Source: Parerythrobacter lacustris (GTDB taxonomy: Bacteria > Pseudomonadota > Alphaproteobacteria > Sphingomonadales > Sphingomonadaceae). Taken from it: 64,000 nt of DNA. The notes below the pieces were generated by a model. It worked only from the letters and a program-made list of their open reading frames with translations, was not told the origin of the DNA and ran no database searches. The first letter of the stretch is position 1. Each line of letters begins with the position of its first letter. Location of the stretch: assembly GCF_024626475.1 (NCBI RefSeq), contig NZ_JANKHH010000001.1:124001-188000 (forward strand), given 5' to 3'. The translations under genes were made by a program, and so were the position numbers. Below, one piece after another: positions 26,002-35,528 of the stretch.

Positions 26002-28542
26002 ATGACCGAAACACGCATCGATGCCCGGTTCGATCCCGGGCAGGCCGACGGGCGCTGGCAGCGCGCATGGGACGAAGCGCGCTGTTTCGAGGCCGACAGC
26101 GACAGCAACAAGCCCAAGAGCTACGTGCTCGAGATGTTCCCCTATCCCAGCGGGCGCATCCACATCGGCCATGTGCGCAATTACACCATGGGCGACGTTC
26201 TGGCGCGCTACAAGAAGCTGCGCGGGCACGAAGTGCTCCATCCGATGGGGTGGGATGCCTTCGGCATGCCGGCCGAAAACGCCGCGATGGAAAAGGGCGT
26301 CCACCCCGGCGGCTGGACGCGCGAGAACATCGCCAACATGAAGGCGCAGCTGAAGCGGATCGGCTTCGCGCTCGACTGGAGCCGGGAATTCGCCACCTGC
26401 GATCCGGAATATTACGGCCACGAGCAGGCGCTGTTCATAGCGCTTTACGAAGCGGGGCTGGTCTACCGCAAAGAGAGCGAGGTCAACTGGGACCCGGTCG
26501 ACATGACCGTGCTCGCCAACGAGCAGGTGATCGACGGCAAGGGCTGGCGCAGCGGCGCGGAGGTCGAGAAGCGCAAGCTGGCGCAGTGGTTCCTCAAGAT
26601 CACCGATTTCGCCGAGGAACTGCTCGAAGGGCTGGGCAGTCTCGACACCTGGCCCGACAAGGTCCGGCTGATGCAGGAAAACTGGATCGGCAAGAGCCAG
26701 GGGCTGGAGTTCGGCTTCGACCTTTCAAACGGGGAGAAGCTGCCGGTCTACACCACCCGGCCCGATACGATCTTCGGGGCGAGCTTCGTCGCGGTTGCGG
26801 CGGACCATCCGGTTGCGCAATCGCTGGGCAGCGATGCCGCGCGCGACTTTATTGCGCTGTGCAAGAAGGGCGGCACCACAGCCGCCGAACTGGAAACCGC
26901 AGAAAAGCTGGGTTTCGACACCGGGATCACCGCGAAGCATCCGTTCACCGGGGCGGACCTGCCGGTCTACATCGCCAACTTCGTGCTGATGGACTACGGC
27001 ACCGGCGCGATCATGGCGGTGCCGGGCCACGATCAGCGCGACTTCGAATTCGCCACCAAATACGGCCTGCCGATCCCGCGCGTCGTCGCGGCTAGCGTAG
27101 CGGACGCGGGCAAGCCGTTCGATGGCGAGGCGGAGTCCGGTGACGGGGTGCTGGTCAATTCGGATTTCCTCGACGGGATGGATGTCGAGGATGCCAAGCG
27201 CGAAATCATCCGCCGCATCGAGGGTCAGGGCCGGGGCGAGGGCAAGACCGTCTGGCGCCTGCGCGACTGGGGCGTCAGCCGCCAGCGCTACTGGGGCACG
27301 CCGATCCCGTTCATCCACTGCGGCACCTGCGGCGTGGTGCCGGTGCCGAAGGAGCAGCTGCCGGTCACCCTGCCCGAGGATGTCGATTTCCAGACCCCGG
27401 GCAATCCGCTGCTGCGCCATCCGACGTGGAAGCACACCACCTGCCCGACTTGCGGTGGCGCGGCGGAACGCGAGACCGACACGCTCGACACCTTTGTCGA
27501 TTCGAGCTGGTACTTCCTGCGCTTCGCCAGCCAGCCGGCGGACAGGCCGTTCGACCGCGACGAAGTCGCCAAGTGGCTGCCGGTCGAGCAGTATATCGGA
27601 GGGGTCGAACATGCGATCCTGCACCTGCTCTACGCCCGCTTCTGGACCCGCGCGCTGGCGAAATGCGGGATGCTCGACCTGAAGGAACCCATCGCTTCGC
27701 TGTTTACGCAGGGGATGGTGACGCACGAGACCTATTCGCGGGAGATCGACGGGCGCGAGACCTATTTCACGCCGGGCGAAGTCGAGCGGACCGGCGATGG
27801 CGCGACGCTGAAGGAAGATGGCCAGCCGGTCGAGATCGGCCGCGTGATCAAGATGTCCAAGTCGAAGAAGAATGTGGTCGACCCGGACGAGATCATCGCG
27901 ACCTTTGGCGCGGATGCGGTGCGCTGGTTCATGCTTTCGGACAGCCCGCCGGAACGCGATCTGCCGTGGTCCGAAGCCGGCATCGAAGGCTGCTGGCGCT
28001 TCGTCCAGCGGCTGTGGCGTTTGTTCGCGCAGGCCGGTTTCGGCGGCGCGGGGGCGGATGCCAATGTCGATCGCGCGCTCGACCGCAAGCTGCACCAGAC
28101 GATCGCCGCCGTGGCCGAGGATATCGAGGCCTTGAGCTTCAACAAGGCGGTGGCTCGGATCTACGAGCTGACCGGCGCGATCGAGAAGGCGCAAGCTTCC
28201 GCCAGCCGCTCCGATGCGATCCGCAAGCTCGCGATCCTCGTCGGCCCGATGATGCCGCATCTGGCGGAGGAAGCACGCGCGCAGTTCAACCTCGGCATCG
28301 GGCTGGTGGCGCAGGACAGCTGGCCGGAGGTCGACCTGGCGCTGCTGGTCGACGACGAGGTGACCGTGGCGGTCCAGCACAAGGGCAAGCTGCGCGATAC
28401 GCTGACCGTCGCCAAGGGCCTGCCCAAGGAAGAGCTCGAAGCGCTTGCGCTCGCCAGCGCAAACGTGCAGCGTTCGATCGACGGCGCGCAGGTGCGCAAG
28501 GTCATTGTCGTGCCCGACAGGCTGGTGAACATCGTCACATGA
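26002..28542 (+). CDS. leuS: leucyl-tRNA synthetase
   Basis: An 846-residue class I aminoacyl-tRNA synthetase that charges tRNA-Leu. The HIGH box is [11 protein letters not shown] (residues 47-57) and the KMSKS box is at 617-621 in [13 protein letters not shown]. The editing domain includes [15 protein letters not shown] zinc-ribbon-like CGTCGVVP and CPTCGG occurs in the connective region. It is in the gene order DUF3576-leuS-lptE-holA, common in alphaproteobacteria. Its stop overlaps the start of lptE (ATGA). Confidence 0.98.
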   Translation: MTETRIDARFDPGQADGRWQRAWDEARCFEADSDSNKPKSYVLEMFPYPSGRIHIGHVRNYTMGDVLARYKKLRGHEVLHPMGWDAFGMPAENAAMEKGVHPGGWTRENIANMKAQLKRIGFALDWSREFATCDPEYYGHEQALFIALYEAGLVYRKESEVNWDPVDMTVLANEQVIDGKGWRSGAEVEKRKLAQWFLKITDFAEELLEGLGSLDTWPDKVRLMQENWIGKSQGLEFGFDLSNGEKLPVYTTRPDTIFGASFVAVAADHPVAQSLGSDAARDFIALCKKGGTTAAELETAEKLGFDTGITAKHPFTGADLPVYIANFVLMDYGTGAIMAVPGHDQRDFEFATKYGLPIPRVVAASVADAGKPFDGEAESGDGVLVNSDFLDGMDVEDAKREIIRRIEGQGRGEGKTVWRLRDWGVSRQRYWGTPIPFIHCGTCGVVPVPKEQLPVTLPEDVDFQTPGNPLLRHPTWKHTTCPTCGGAAERETDTLDTFVDSSWYFLRFASQPADRPFDRDEVAKWLPVEQYIGGVEHAILHLLYARFWTRALAKCGMLDLKEPIASLFTQGMVTHETYSREIDGRETYFTPGEVERTGDGATLKEDGQPVEIGRVIKMSKSKKNVVDPDEIIATFGADAVRWFMLSDSPPERDLPWSEAGIEGCWRFVQRLWRLFAQAGFGGAGADANVDRALDRKLHQTIAAVAEDIEALSFNKAVARIYELTGAIEKAQASASRSDAIRKLAILVGPMMPHLAEEARAQFNLGIGLVAQDSWPEVDLALLVDDEVTVAVQHKGKLRDTLTVAKGLPKEELEALALASANVQRSIDGAQVRKVIVVPDRLVNIVT

Positions 28543-29030
28543 TCCGCGTTCTCGCCCTCTTTGTTCTCGCCCTTGCGTTGTCGGCCTGCGGGTTGCAGCC
28601 GATGTATGCCGGGGGGGCTAGCGGACAGGTGGCGCAGGGTCTGGCGGCGGTCGAGGTCGCCCCGATCGAGGGCAAGGCCGGCTGGCTGATGCAGAATGCG
28701 CTGAACGACCGGCTCGGCGTAGCGGGCAATCCCGCGCCGCGATACCGGCTCGACATCCGGCTCGACGACCGGCTCGAAGGATTGGGCGTGCTGAGCGACG
28801 ATACCGTCGGGCGCGAACGGCGCATCCTGCGCGCGCGCTACCAGCTGGTCGACCTCGCGAGCGGGGAGATCCTGCTCGACAAGACTTCCGGTTCGGATGC
28901 GGGGATCGACGTGGTGTCGAGCGAATACGCCACCATCGCCGCCGAAGACCGCGCGCTCGAGAACCTCACGCAGGATGTCGCGGGTCGCATCGTCAGCGAG
29001 GTTGCGCTCGCGTTGCGCGAACCGCGGTGA
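28539..29030 (+). CDS. lptE: LPS-assembly lipoprotein LptE
   Basis: A 163-residue lipoprotein: [18 protein letters not shown] with the modified C17, then LQPMY as in typical alphaproteobacterial LptE. It plugs the LptD channel in the outer membrane and helps insert lipopolysaccharide. The family is poorly conserved; the call rests on signal, size, LQPMY, an [11 protein letters not shown] strand and its position between leuS and holA. It overlaps both neighbours (ATGA at the start, GTGA at the end). Confidence 0.88.
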   Translation: MIRVLALFVLALALSACGLQPMYAGGASGQVAQGLAAVEVAPIEGKAGWLMQNALNDRLGVAGNPAPRYRLDIRLDDRLEGLGVLSDDTVGRERRILRARYQLVDLASGEILLDKTSGSDAGIDVVSSEYATIAAEDRALENLTQDVAGRIVSEVALALREPR

Positions 29031-30058
29031 AGGCGACACAAAAGGACTTTGCCGGTCAGGCGCAACGCGCCGCACAGCAATGTTCGGTGTTTTTCTTCTG
29101 CGGCCCCGACGAAGCTGCCGCGTCGGCGGCCGCCGGTCGCATCGCCGCGCTGCTGCCCGACCCCGGCGAGCGGGTCGAGCTTTCCGGAGTCGATCTGCGC
29201 AAGGACCCGGTCCTGCTGGGTGACGAGGCGCGCTCGATCTCGCTGTTCGGCGACTCGCGGCACATCTGGGTCCGCGCGAGCGGGGACGAAGCGCTCGACG
29301 CGGTCGGCAATCTTCTGCTCGGCACGGGCGAAGCCTGCCCGGTACTGATCGTCGCCACCTCGGCGACCGACAAGTCGCGCACCGCCAAGCTGCTGGAGAA
29401 GCGCAACGACGCGCTGGTGGCGATGTTCTACCCGCCCGACCTCGGCGATCTGACCCAATCGGTCCGCGCGATGGGAGATGCGCTCGGGGTCCGGCTGAAT
29501 GGTGAACTGGCGCAGCAGATCGCCCGTTCGTGCGGTCTCGACGTCCGGCTCGCCGGGTCCGAGATCGAGAAGCTCGCGCTCTATCTCGATGCTTCGCCTG
29601 CACGCCCGATCGCCGCGACGCAGGACCATCTCGACGACATCGCCGCCAAGACCGAAGACGACGGCTTCATGCCGCTGGTCAATGCGGTGCTTTCGGGCGA
29701 GAGCAACAAGCTCCCGGCGGAATTGCGCCGGATGCACGAACTGTCGCTCAACCCGGTCGGCGTGCTGCTGGCGTTTGAACGCCGCGCCACCCAGCTGGCC
29801 CAGCTTGCCGCAAGGATCGGTACGCGCGGCGATATCAATGCGGCGATCGACGCGGAAAAGCGCGCCCGTCGTATCTTCTGGAAAGATGTCCGCGATATCG
29901 ACAAGCAGATTCGCCGCTGGCGCGGGCCGCGTCTCGACCGGTTGCTGAACCGGCTGACGGAACTGCACCGCGATCTCATCGAAAACAGCCAGACTGCCGA
30001 GCTGCTGCTCGCACAAGGTCTGGCGGAGATCGCCCGCGCGGCGGCACCGAGGCGTTAG
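29027..30058 (+). CDS. holA: DNA polymerase III subunit delta
   Basis: A 343-residue clamp-loader subunit that opens the beta clamp. It has the delta-family layout: an N-terminal AAA-like domain with FFFCGPDEAAAS, a middle segment SFGDSRHI-like (LFGDSRHIWVRAS), and C-terminal helical repeats with KLALYLDA and HRDLIENSQTAELLLAQGL. The start is GTG at 29027, overlapping the lptE stop (GTGA). It is the last gene of this operon and ends 27 bases from a convergent small gene. Confidence 0.92.
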   Translation: MKATQKDFAGQAQRAAQQCSVFFFCGPDEAAASAAAGRIAALLPDPGERVELSGVDLRKDPVLLGDEARSISLFGDSRHIWVRASGDEALDAVGNLLLGTGEACPVLIVATSATDKSRTAKLLEKRNDALVAMFYPPDLGDLTQSVRAMGDALGVRLNGELAQQIARSCGLDVRLAGSEIEKLALYLDASPARPIAATQDHLDDIAAKTEDDGFMPLVNAVLSGESNKLPAELRRMHELSLNPVGVLLAFERRATQLAQLAARIGTRGDINAAIDAEKRARRIFWKDVRDIDKQIRRWRGPRLDRLLNRLTELHRDLIENSQTAELLLAQGLAEIARAAAPRR

Positions 30059-30085
30059 CCCCCGCAACCCGCGCCTGCGCTCCGG

Positions 30086-30379
30086 TTACTCGAGATGGAC
30101 GATGATCGATCCGCCCTTGCGTCGCGTGGAGGAATGCCGGTGCGCCTGGTCGAGCACACCCCGTCCGTCTACCATCCGCAGGCGCACGGGTTCGATGATC
30201 GTCGCAGTAGCGCGGCCCTGTGCGCGAGCCGGCGGAGCGACAGCATTCGACGATCCCGGCGCGTCTTCCCCGCCGGGCGCGGCCAGAAGCATGGCAGGCG
30301 CAACAATCCCCTGCAACGCCAGCAGCGCAGCAACAGGCAGGCGATGAAAGGGCGTTTCTCGGCGCTCAACCCTCAGCAT
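30086..30379 (-). CDS. small exported hypothetical protein
   Basis: A 97-residue protein: a charged start (MLRVERRETPFHR), a hydrophobic signal (LPVAALLALQGIVAPAMLLAA), then a polar mature part with ATATIIEPVRLRM and a basic segment HRHSSTRRKGGS ending IIVHLE. The ATG lies inside the end of the PilZ gene, overlapping by 14 bases, so translation is probably coupled to it. The IIEPVRL stretch followed by a terminal IVHLE looks like beta strands, as in small surface-exposed or pilus-like domains, but no family is assigned. Confidence 0.6.
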   Translation of the reverse strand: MLRVERRETPFHRLPVAALLALQGIVAPAMLLAAPGGEDAPGSSNAVAPPARAQGRATATIIEPVRLRMVDGRGVLDQAHRHSSTRRKGGSIIVHLE

Positions 30380-30923
30380 TGCGCAGCACGGCGGACAGCT
30401 CGCGCACACCGAGCGGCCGGGCAAGCGCGATGCCCTTCTCATAACCGTCGGCCCATTTGACGGTCGCGGCCTCCAGCAGGTGACGGCCCACGCGGACTGT
30501 GGCGAGCGCACCCGCGACGACCGGCTGGTCCATCAGAACGCACAACCCGCGATGCGCGAGATTGACCAGTTCGGCCTCATGCCGCACCGCATTGACATAG
30601 ACGGTTGCGGGGAGCGATGCGGGGATGCGGACCGAGCGGTAGGCAAAGCCTGGACATGGTGTGTAAGACGGTGTGCCGGGATCGTTTTCTACCCCGAAGC
30701 GCCCGTCGGCGGACCAGATGACGGTGCCATGGCGGAAATCCTCATTGCCCCAGCGATAACTGATCGGCTGTCCGCAGGTGAGGGGGATATCAGATTCGAA
30801 GCCGGCACCTTCGTGCGACAGGTCCCGCATCACCGCGACGGACGAAATGCCGTCTATCTGGATGCAGGCTGTCCGAAAACATGTCGACGAACGGGATGAC
30901 GCACGTCGTTCAGAGTTATGCAC
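30366..30923 (-). CDS. PilZ-domain protein with a degenerate second PilZ repeat
   Basis: A 185-residue protein. The first PilZ domain has both c-di-GMP-binding motifs: RxxxR at R7-R11 (RASSR) and DxSxxG at residues 34-39 (DLSHEG). A second repeat near residues 95-180 has NLAHRG (121-126), in which the conserved serine is alanine, so it may not bind c-di-GMP. The start is GTG at 30921-30923 because GGGAG sits 8 bases upstream. It is probably a c-di-GMP receptor, cotranscribed with the exported small protein and divergent from the winged-helix membrane protein. Confidence 0.8.
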   Translation of the reverse strand: MHNSERRASSRSSTCFRTACIQIDGISSVAVMRDLSHEGAGFESDIPLTCGQPISYRWGNEDFRHGTVIWSADGRFGVENDPGTPSYTPCPGFAYRSVRIPASLPATVYVNAVRHEAELVNLAHRGLCVLMDQPVVAGALATVRVGRHLLEAATVKWADGYEKGIALARPLGVRELSAVLRNAEG

Positions 30924-31167
30924 AAGCGAAACTCCCACGCTTCCGACACAGAGGTCCCGGCTTCGAACCAATCGAGGGAGGACCAACAACCTCGATGCCA
31001 ATTGTTTAGGGAACTTGCGTGGACGGCGGCAGTTTATTACGGTAAGTGTAACGTGACACAGCCAAATGCCTGTAGAAATACAACAATGCGGGGCTACGGC
31101 ATTTTAGCGTTACGATGAGGGATGACGCGATTTTAACCGCCGAGTAACCTCGAGTAACGTTTGCGAT
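30924..31167. other. AT-rich divergent intergenic region
   Basis: A 244-base gap between the divergent PilZ gene and the winged-helix membrane protein, more AT-rich than its surroundings (for example CAATTGTTTAGG and GTTTATTACGG). Several TAACG/CGTTA-like words recur (near 31038-31050, 31106, and CGAGTAAC twice at 31141-31158), which could be binding sites of a regulator. No RNA gene recognised. Confidence 0.4.
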
Positions 31168-32874
31168 ATGACATCCGGTGCATCCGATCCCGCCATTGCG
31201 GTCCAGCGTGAGGTTTCCCGCGTGCTGGAGAGCGAGCTGCTCGCTCGCGCTCCATCGCAATCGCGTATCCTGGCGTTTTTGGGCCAGGTGGCCTCGACCG
31301 GATCGGGCGGTACGAGCCAGTATGCGATCGCGGTCGACGCCTTGGGCAAGAGCCATCAGTTCGACGAGAGTACCGACAGTTCGGTGCGGGTCCAGATCGG
31401 CCGACTGCGCAAGTCGCTGCTCGACTACTACCGGCTCCACCAGCCGGGGGACGGCCAGTGCCTCTATATCCGCAGCGGCGAATACCGGCTTCGGCTCGGT
31501 CCGCTACATATCGCCTATCCCGAGCTCGCACGGCCTGTAGCAGAGTCTTCGGCACCGACACCCGAACATGCCGGCGTCAGCGCCGATCCACCTGTGTTCC
31601 TTGCGGACAATAGCTCGGCTCAGACCGGTACCGCCGCGCCCGCGCAACAAGCCGGGCCTCCCGGTCGGCGCAGGTGGATTTATGCTGCCCTTGCGGTGCT
31701 TGTCCTGGCCCTTGGAGTCATACTCGTCTGGCAGTTGCGCTCCGGCACCGCATCGCCCGACGCGCCGGTGCTGCTCGCTCCTCCGGTTATCCAGAGCGAA
31801 TTGCGCATCGTCAACAATCTGCGCAACCGGTTGGACGCCGAAGGCCTGGTCGATACGATCGAAGGCGACATCGACATGTTGCTGCAAAAGTCGATGATGA
31901 GCCGGTCCTCGGTCGGCGAAGGGGGAGGCAAGGACCGCTATCGCCTCCTCGTTTCGCTGACGCCGGGTCTGGACGAATCGGCTTCGATCTTCACCAGCCT
32001 GCGCGACGGGGACGGCAATCTGATTGCGGAAAACCTTCGGCCTGTCGCGCCTGAGGAGAACCTCAGGGCGGCGGTGAACGACGAAGTCGTGGGTATGGTC
32101 GCGCCGGCCGGCCCCCTCGGGGTCTTTCTGGCAGAACGATTGGCAAGTGGGCCGCGCAGTGCGTTCGAATGTTTCGTTGCGATCGAAAACCATCGTTCGG
32201 AAGGGAAATATGTCCTTCCCCCGCTCGAGCGATGCGAAGAGCGGTTCGGCGACAGCGAATACGGGGCCTATTTCGCAGCGCGAGGGATCGCCCGTTCCGT
32301 GCAGATGCTGAGGGCGCAAGGGCGCGAAGTCGAACGCGATTCGCGCGAGTGGGAACGCATTTCGGCAGTGTTGGCCCGTGAGCCGGAAGACCCGGTAGCC
32401 AATGCCGTGGCGGCGAAGATGCTGATCGGTGTCGGTGCCTGCCGCGAGGCGGAAGCCTTTGCGACGCGGGGCTTTTCACGCGGGAAGACCTATCCGGCGC
32501 TGGAGCTGTCGGTCATCGTCGATGCCTATGGCTGCGAACAGGCGCGCGACCTGCGTCCTTTCTGGGATGGCCGCATCGAGCGTCTTGCGCGGATCAACGC
32601 GGACCGCCGCAGCCCGCTGCTCGAAGCCCTCGTCCTGCTGAGCGCCATACTGGCCGACAAGGAGGACCTCGTGCGTCAGAGTGGCAGGGGGCAGTTTTCT
32701 GCGGAAGGTTTTTCCGAGCTTGGCCAATTCAACCGCGCGCTCGACAGCTATATCGCCGGGACGCTGACTGAAGCGCAGTTTAACATGATCGAGGCCGCCT
32801 TGCCCCGGCTGATCTGGAACGACGAGACCGTTGCGGCGATCGAAGCGAAGCTGGAACGCCAGCTTGCCCGGTAA
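31168..32874 (+). CDS. membrane-anchored winged-helix-like regulator, 568 residues
   Basis: The N-terminal domain (about residues 30-112) carries a pattern of large alphaproteobacterial regulators and cyclases: RILAFLGQVAS, QYAIAVDALGKSHQFD, SSVRVQIGRLRKSLLDYY and IRSGEYRLRL, read as a winged-helix DNA-binding domain. A proline/alanine linker leads to one membrane segment (170-189). The rest is a periplasmic, helical, repeat-like domain with no catalytic motif recognised. The layout matches ToxR/CadC-like one-component sensors, but no family match is firm. Divergent from the PilZ gene. Confidence 0.7.
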   Translation: MTSGASDPAIAVQREVSRVLESELLARAPSQSRILAFLGQVASTGSGGTSQYAIAVDALGKSHQFDESTDSSVRVQIGRLRKSLLDYYRLHQPGDGQCLYIRSGEYRLRLGPLHIAYPELARPVAESSAPTPEHAGVSADPPVFLADNSSAQTGTAAPAQQAGPPGRRRWIYAALAVLVLALGVILVWQLRSGTASPDAPVLLAPPVIQSELRIVNNLRNRLDAEGLVDTIEGDIDMLLQKSMMSRSSVGEGGGKDRYRLLVSLTPGLDESASIFTSLRDGDGNLIAENLRPVAPEENLRAAVNDEVVGMVAPAGPLGVFLAERLASGPRSAFECFVAIENHRSEGKYVLPPLERCEERFGDSEYGAYFAARGIARSVQMLRAQGREVERDSREWERISAVLAREPEDPVANAVAAKMLIGVGACREAEAFATRGFSRGKTYPALELSVIVDAYGCEQARDLRPFWDGRIERLARINADRRSPLLEALVLLSAILADKEDLVRQSGRGQFSAEGFSELGQFNRALDSYIAGTLTEAQFNMIEAALPRLIWNDETVAAIEAKLERQLAR

Positions 32875-32877
32875 CGA

Positions 32878-33432
32878 TCAGTCTTGCGGGACGGTGAAGG
32901 TCCCCGATACCCTGCCATTGCCTGTCGATACCGTCTCGCCGGTGACCGAAGAGGAACCGCTCGCGCGGCCGTCAACGCTCGACACCCCGCTGCGCAGGTC
33001 GATCACCAGCCGCCCTCCGCTGAGGTTGTCCGCCCCGCGGCGCAGGCGGACATTGCCCGCCATGGTGATGATCCGGCGGTTGAAATCATATACCGCCACA
33101 TCGCCGCTCGCCGCTTCGTCGCCGCGCGTCACCTGCACCCCGCCGGTCGCGGTCATCCGCTGGATCTGGAGCGAACCGGCATCGCTGTAATTGATCACCA
33201 TGCGGTTCGATTTTACGGTCAGTCCGGCCTGCCGCAGCGTGACGCTGCCCGACAGTGCGACGCGGTTCTGCCGGTCCTGCAGTTCGATCCGCCCGGCATC
33301 GAAATTGACCGGCGCGTTGGAATTGTGGCCGGCGATCGCCTGGGCACCGGCCTGAATCCCGGCGAAGGCGGCGGCGGTGACGGTAAAGCCGATCAGCGCG
33401 TTGCGCGCTGCGGTGCGGAGCTTCTCTTGCAT
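32878..33432 (-). CDS. lptA: LPS-transport periplasmic protein LptA
   Basis: A 184-residue exported protein with a signal segment (IGFTVTAAAFAGIQAGAQA) and an OstA-type beta-jellyroll: VNFDAGRIELQDRQNRVALSG, then VKSNRMVINYSD, GVQVTRGDEAASGDVAVYD and RRIITMAGNVRLRRGADNLSG. It carries lipopolysaccharide across the periplasm between LptC and LptD. It overlaps lptC by ATGA. Its stop lies 3 bases from the stop of the convergent regulator gene. The ABC components lptB, F and G are not in this window. Confidence 0.92.
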   Translation of the reverse strand: MQEKLRTAARNALIGFTVTAAAFAGIQAGAQAIAGHNSNAPVNFDAGRIELQDRQNRVALSGSVTLRQAGLTVKSNRMVINYSDAGSLQIQRMTATGGVQVTRGDEAASGDVAVYDFNRRIITMAGNVRLRRGADNLSGGRLVIDLRSGVSSVDGRASGSSSVTGETVSTGNGRVSGTFTVPQD

Positions 33433-34097
33433 CAGGGCATCCTCAGTTTGCCGGGGACCATGTTGAGGCGCGCCCGGCCTTCGAGCACGACGGTCCGCTG
33501 TTCCATATCGACTTCGAGCCGGTTGGCGGAGAAAGTTCCGGCCGGTACTGCGCCGTCGACCCCGCCATCGCCGGTCATCCGCTTGTTGCGCAGGTCGACC
33601 GAGACGCCGCTGACGCGCATGCGATAGCCGTCGGTCGCCTCCATCGTCACCGGACCGTTCACCTGCACCACCTCATGGTCGAGGTTGTAGATCCCTGTCG
33701 CCGCCTCGATCCGCGCCGGACCGCCGGACAGCATGACCCGCGCGAGCAGGTCCTCCATCCGCACGACCCCCTCGCGGCTCGACCGCTGCACCGCTTCGCC
33801 CGCGCTGAGCGAGAACGGGCGGCCCTGATTGTCCTCGCCGCGATAGAGCGCATTGTCGACCCGAAGCCGCTCGTCGATCACCTCGACCTTGTTGCGATCG
33901 AGCAGGAAGCTGATCTCGCCGCGCGGTGAAAGCGGGGTGATGACCATGAAGGCGGCGAGTACCCCGATCCCCATCGGCAACGCCTTGCCGAGGAAGCTCA
34001 CCAGACGGTCGTGCGATCCGCCGGGCGCAGCGAAGTGCTGGCGCCTGCTGCGCCGCTCTATCGCTTCGTCGGTTTCGATGCGTCGCTTGATGACCAT
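33432..34097 (-). CDS. lptC: LPS export protein LptC
   Basis: A 221-residue bitopic inner-membrane protein with one membrane segment (about residues 36-55, LGKALPMGIGVLAAFMVI) and a periplasmic beta-rich domain (YNLDHEVVQVNGPVTMEATDG). It receives LPS from LptBFG and passes it to LptA. The gene lies in the alphaproteobacterial order rnd-lptC-lptA. It begins 24 bases after rnd ends and overlaps lptA. Confidence 0.88.
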   Translation of the reverse strand: MVIKRRIETDEAIERRSRRQHFAAPGGSHDRLVSFLGKALPMGIGVLAAFMVITPLSPRGEISFLLDRNKVEVIDERLRVDNALYRGEDNQGRPFSLSAGEAVQRSSREGVVRMEDLLARVMLSGGPARIEAATGIYNLDHEVVQVNGPVTMEATDGYRMRVSGVSVDLRNKRMTGDGGVDGAVPAGTFSANRLEVDMEQRTVVLEGRARLNMVPGKLRMP

Positions 34098-34121
34098 GGC
34101 GGCAGGCTAGGGACCCGTCCC

Positions 34122-34739
34122 TTACATGTGGCTGAAGATATCGTGCTCGGCCCAACCGGCGAGGTCGAGCCGCGCGCGGGTAGGCAGGAAATCGAAGCAC
34201 GCCTGCGCCATTTCGGTCCGCCCCTCACGCGCGAGCCGGGTCACGAAGACATCGTGCAGGCGGTGGAGGTAACGCACGTCGCTGGCGGCGTAATCGCGCT
34301 GCGCGTCGTTGATTTCGGCCGCGCCCCAGTCGCTCGACTGCTGCGCCTTGGAGATGTTTTCGCCCAGCAGCTCGTCGACGATATACTTGAGGCCGTGGCG
34401 GTCGGTATAGGTGCGGGTCAGCTTGCTCGCGATCTTGGTGCAGAACACCGGCGCGGCGAGGACGCCGAGGTAGTGCTCGATCGCCGCGAGGTCGAAGCGG
34501 GCGAAATGGTACAGCTTGAGCCGCGCCGGATCGCCCAGCACCGCCTTGAGGTTGGGCGCATCGTAGCTGCTGCCGACCTTGAAACGGACGAGATGCTCGT
34601 CGCCCTGCCCGTCGCTGATCTGCACCACGCACAGCCGGTCGCGCGGGGTGACGAGGCCCATGGTTTCGGTATCGACCGCGATCGGCCCGGGCGCGAGCAC
34701 GCCTGCGGGCAAGTCTTCTTCGTGAAAATGCACTGCCAT
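34122..34739 (-). CDS. rnd: short ribonuclease D-type 3'-5' exonuclease
   Basis: A 205-residue DEDDy-family exonuclease. Exo I is IAVDTETMGL, Exo II is LYHFARFDLAAI, and Exo III is DYAASDVRYLHRLHD with the catalytic Y. It lacks the HRDC domains of E. coli RNase D, the usual short alphaproteobacterial version. It heads the lptC-lptA operon and is divergent from ung, with 81 bases between. Confidence 0.92.
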   Translation of the reverse strand: MAVHFHEEDLPAGVLAPGPIAVDTETMGLVTPRDRLCVVQISDGQGDEHLVRFKVGSSYDAPNLKAVLGDPARLKLYHFARFDLAAIEHYLGVLAAPVFCTKIASKLTRTYTDRHGLKYIVDELLGENISKAQQSSDWGAAEINDAQRDYAASDVRYLHRLHDVFVTRLAREGRTEMAQACFDFLPTRARLDLAGWAEHDIFSHM

Positions 34740-34820
34740 AGGGCCCAGCCCTTAGGCCGATTGGGGATGGGAGGGAAGGGGCGCTGGCACGCCGCTGCGC
34801 GAGCGGGTAACTCGGCGGCG

Positions 34821-35498
34821 ATGAGCGAGGCGATTCCCCCGAGCTGGAAGCCGGTGCTGGAGCCGGTCCTCGCCACCCCCGGGGCGCGGCAGCTGGGCGG
34901 ATGGCTCAAGGCGGAGGAAGCGGCGGGCAAGCAGGTCTTCCCGCCGCGCGGGTGCCGCCTGCGCGCGCTGGAGCTGACGCCGCTCGACAGCGTGAAGGTC
35001 GTGATCCTCGGGCAGGATCCCTATCACGGGCCGGGTCAGGCGCACGGTCTGTGCTTTTCGGTGCCCGAAGCGGTCGCCATGCCGCCGTCGCTGGTCAATA
35101 TCTACAAGGAACTGGCGAGCGATCTTGGCGTCACGCCGCCGGGGCATGGCAATCTCGAACACTGGGCGCGGCAGGGCGTGCTGCTGCTCAACAATGCGCT
35201 CACGGTCGAGGCGCACAGGGCCGGCAGCCATGCGGGCAAGGGTTGGGAGGCGATCACCGATGCCGTCGTCGCCGCGGTCGCAGCGCGCGAAGTTCCGACC
35301 GCCTTCGTGCTGTGGGGCAGCCATGCGCAGGGCAAGGCTGCGCGCATCCCGGCGATCGGCGAATCGGACCGGCATCTGGCGATCCGCAGCCCGCATCCCA
35401 GCCCGCTTTCGGCCTATCGCGGCTTCTTCGGGTCGAAGCCGTTCAGCCGGATCAACGCCTTTCTCGAAGCCCATGGTCAGGCGCCGATCGCGTGGTAG
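34821..35498 (+). CDS. ung: uracil-DNA glycosylase
   Basis: A 225-residue family 1 enzyme that removes uracil from DNA. The water-activating loop is VVILGQDPYHGPGQAHG with catalytic D66; the minor-groove loop is HPSPLSAYRGFFGSKPF with H192. The middle GVLLLNNALTVEAHRAGSH is also conserved. The ATG at 34821 gives the expected N-terminus; the open frame upstream is antisense to rnd. A crotonase gene follows after 30 bases. Confidence 0.97.
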   Translation: MSEAIPPSWKPVLEPVLATPGARQLGGWLKAEEAAGKQVFPPRGCRLRALELTPLDSVKVVILGQDPYHGPGQAHGLCFSVPEAVAMPPSLVNIYKELASDLGVTPPGHGNLEHWARQGVLLLNNALTVEAHRAGSHAGKGWEAITDAVVAAVAAREVPTAFVLWGSHAQGKAARIPAIGESDRHLAIRSPHPSPLSAYRGFFGSKPFSRINAFLEAHGQAPIAW

Positions 35499-35528
35499 AC
35501 AGGCGCGAATTGCGAGGGGAGCCCAGCG

